From Pseudovibrio sp. JCM 19062 (GTDB lineage: Bacteria > Pseudomonadota > Alphaproteobacteria > Rhizobiales > Stappiaceae), in assembly GCA_001310715.1 (NCBI GenBank), contig BAXV01000135.1, positions 1 to 5,696 of the forward strand: a stretch of 5,696 nt of DNA, read 5' to 3'. The position numbers and the translations under genes were made by a program. A model generated the notes under the pieces. That model was given only the letters and a program-made list of their open reading frames with translations. It did no database searches and was not told the DNA's origin. Of this stretch, positions 4,432 to 5,696 are shown in pieces. Position 1 is the stretch's first letter; every line of letters starts with the position of its first letter.

Positions 4432-4755
4432 CTACGTGTCACAGTGGATTACAAATAGCTGCCCCTTGCCAATTGGAACCGCCAATATTGTTGCGTAGTC
4501 ATCGTAACTAAACCCTGGCTCTGATCGGTTCACAAACTCATGCTCTACACCAGGAAAATCGCTCTTTTGCTCAATGAAGCCAGATAGGTCAAAGTCAGCT
4601 TGTCTGACGATGCGTGGTCGGCTGGTAAACCCAGAGTCATTACAACTTTCACACACCGCCTGAATGACGGTTGTTGGGCCAATATCTTCCATGGAAGTAC
4701 TCGATCTTTGTGTGTCGTCTTGATCTCCGAAAGGCTCAGCCAGCTCGATACGCAT
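4432..4755 (-). CDS. Hypothetical acidic 107-aa protein
   Basis: I do not recognise this protein. It begins MRIELAEPFGDQDDTQRSST and contains CESC (residues 35-38), too little for a zinc ribbon alone. Its second half has FDLSGFIEQKSDFPGVEHEF (55-74) and ends in a hydrophobic strand pair (DYATILAVPIGKGQLFVIHC). It is rich in Asp and Glu with no signal peptide. Translation initiation is weak (only a GTCGGA next to the ATG), but the gene lies 29 bases after the 47-aa gene on the same strand, and reading may be coupled transcriptionally. A plus-strand frame across the same bases (4600-4788) looks less protein-like. Confidence 0.55.
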   Translation of the reverse strand: MRIELAEPFGDQDDTQRSSTSMEDIGPTTVIQAVCESCNDSGFTSRPRIVRQADFDLSGFIEQKSDFPGVEHEFVNRSEPGFSYDDYATILAVPIGKGQLFVIHCDT

Positions 4756-4784
4756 TCCGACTTTGTAGTGGCTACGATTAAGAA

Positions 4785-4928
4785 CTAGCTGCCTTCATTT
4801 TTGCCTATTTCTGTCCAACCCTTGTCGGTGTCCAAGTACCACTTTTTCGTCCCAGATTGATCCAGGCCAAGTTCGATGGCCTCTGCAGTGCCGCGTACAT
4901 AATTTGTTTCTGTGTCCTCTCGTGACAT
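4785..4928 (-). CDS. Small hypothetical 47-aa protein
   Basis: A GGAG (4939-4936 on the minus strand) sits 7 bases before the ATG at 4928. The product starts MSREDTETNYVRGTAEAIEL and ends in GWTEIGKNEGS; the middle KKWYLDTDKGW looks like a beta hairpin. It is polar, acidic and lacks Cys. The same frame is open upstream to an ATG at 5198 (137 aa in all), but the extension has a less regular composition and no good start signal, so the short form is preferred. It probably forms an operon with the 107-aa gene downstream. Function unknown. Confidence 0.55.
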   Translation of the reverse strand: MSREDTETNYVRGTAEAIELGLDQSGTKKWYLDTDKGWTEIGKNEGS

Positions 4929-5299
4929 ATTTAATCTCCGGATTTGCTGCACCCATGCAGATTGTTTTCCTAAGCAACCTAGCTCCTGAAGTTCACTCTT
5001 TCCCAGAGATGTCGCCGCATTCTTGTTTTCGTCGATCAGAAAATCATTCGGATTATCTAAGATTAGGCCTGTTAGGAAAACGCTGAGACGCCGTCTTGTC
5101 GTCAATGGGTAAGCGAGTTTTTGCTCTCCCAAACAGCAAATGAAAGTTTTCGGAAAATTGATAGATAGCTGCGCTTTGCAGAAGACGAAAGCTGGCATGC
5201 TTTGAGTGCGCGCTTGTAGATCCCGTAGAATTCAGATGGCGCGAAATATAAATGAAAACAGGGCGCCTTCACCGGCCGCTCACCAAAGGACACAAATTA
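4929..5299. other. 371-base stretch without a supported gene
   Basis: Short frames exist on both strands, but none combines a binding site with protein-like composition. The region should hold the minus-strand promoter for the 47-aa gene and the plus-strand promoter for the SPFH gene. A small dyad AGACG-C-CGTCT lies at 5086-5096. On the minus strand, an in-frame extension of the 47-aa gene runs through 4929-5198. No tRNA, integrase remnant or attachment repeat is seen. Confidence 0.5.
5202..5231 (+). promoter_or_regulatory. Candidate promoter for the SPFH gene
   Basis: TTGAGT (5202-5207) and TAGAAT (5226-5231) match the -35 and -10 consensus at four and five of six bases, with an 18-base spacer. 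The transcript would start near 5238, giving a leader of about 60 bases before the ATG at 5300. Consensus-based prediction only. Confidence 0.4.
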
Positions 5300-5696
5300 A
5301 TGGATATTCTGGCAGGCAGTTCGATCACCGTCCTCATCCTGGTCGCTGTGATCATTATTGTTGTATTTTCTGGAGCCAAGATGGTCCCTCAGGGATACAA
5401 TTACACGGTTGAGCGATTTGGAAAATACCGGACGACGTTGCAATCGGGCCTGAACATCATCGTTCCTTTCATTGACCAGATTGGCCACAAGGTGAATATG
5501 ATGGAGCAGGTGCTTGATGTGCCTGCACAGGAAGTAATCACCAAAGACAACGCCACAATTACTGCTGATGGTGTGACCTTCTATCAGGTTCTGAGCGCCT
5601 CTCAGGCAGCATATGAAGTTCTGGGCCTGCAGAATGCGATTCTGACAATGACCATGACAAATATACGAAGTGTGATGGGGTCCATGGACCTGGATC
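5300..5696 (+). CDS. SPFH/Band 7 (stomatin-like) membrane protein, 3' partial
   Basis: AAAGGA (5285-5290) lies 9 bases before the ATG, and 132 codons are present before the window ends. Residues 8-24 form the N-terminal anchor (SITVLILVAVIIIVVFS). The hallmark start of the SPFH domain follows: VPQGYNYTVERFGKYRTTLQ (29-48), SGLNIIVPFIDQIGHKVN (49-66), VLDVPAQEVITKDNATITAD (71-90) and the helix TMTNIRSVMGSMDLD. This matches the QmcA/stomatin-like branch. Such proteins oligomerise on the inner membrane, organise lipid microdomains and modulate membrane proteases such as FtsH. In many bacteria an NfeD-family gene is adjacent; here any partner would be beyond the window. Its conserved sequence suggests core chromosome, in contrast to the accessory genes to the left. 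Confidence 0.92.
   Translation, partial: MDILAGSSITVLILVAVIIIVVFSGAKMVPQGYNYTVERFGKYRTTLQSGLNIIVPFIDQIGHKVNMMEQVLDVPAQEVITKDNATITADGVTFYQVLSASQAAYEVLGLQNAILTMTMTNIRSVMGSMDLD

Noticed and set aside
2265..5073. 11-base direct repeat TTAGGCCTGTT at 2265-2275 and 5063-5073 as attachment sites
   Set aside because: A few 11-base matches are expected by chance in a window of this size, and neither copy lies at a tRNA or integrase.
1..5696. CRISPR array, tRNA/rRNA genes, insertion sequence
   Set aside because: No regularly spaced repeats, cloverleaf-like sequence, transposase or terminal inverted repeats were seen.

Overview
The window looks like the edge of an accessory (plasmid- or island-derived) region from a moderate-GC alphaproteobacterium. 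The alphaproteobacterial lean rests mainly on the SPFH/Band 7 protein that runs off the right end and on the plasmid-style zinc-ribbon/Toprim primase at the left end. No species can be named from this sequence.

Layout: positions 1-3878 carry a plus-strand array of short genes. First is a primase-like protein (zinc ribbon followed by Toprim), split by an apparent frameshift near 356-363. A tightly coupled 119-aa gene and a terminator-like stem follow. Then come a 50-aa protein, a 110-aa membrane protein overlapping a 35-aa single-span membrane peptide by ATGA, a 132-aa protein, a 150-aa protein overlapping an 86-aa reading frame, and an 82-aa membrane-anchored coiled-coil protein closed by a strong intrinsic terminator at 3880-3901. 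Only the primase can be assigned to a family with confidence.

Positions 3923-4928 hold minus-strand genes: a secreted 127-aa protein with a cleavable signal peptide, a 107-aa acidic protein and a 47-aa protein with a good ribosome binding site. A 371-base stretch without a credible gene (4929-5299) leads to a plus-strand SPFH/Band 7 membrane protein, a typical chromosomal gene, truncated by the window end. The accessory/core boundary probably lies between about 3900 and 5300, but no integrase, tRNA or attachment repeat is visible.

The most unusual signal is non-coding. Several plus-strand genes are preceded by compact hairpins, and the 7-mer GGTGCAT (or its complement) recurs in dyads across 1421-2369. 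Before the 132-aa gene, one arm can pair either upstream, making a terminator-like hairpin, or downstream, covering the ribosome binding site and start codon. This is a candidate switch or autoregulatory leader, inferred from sequence alone.
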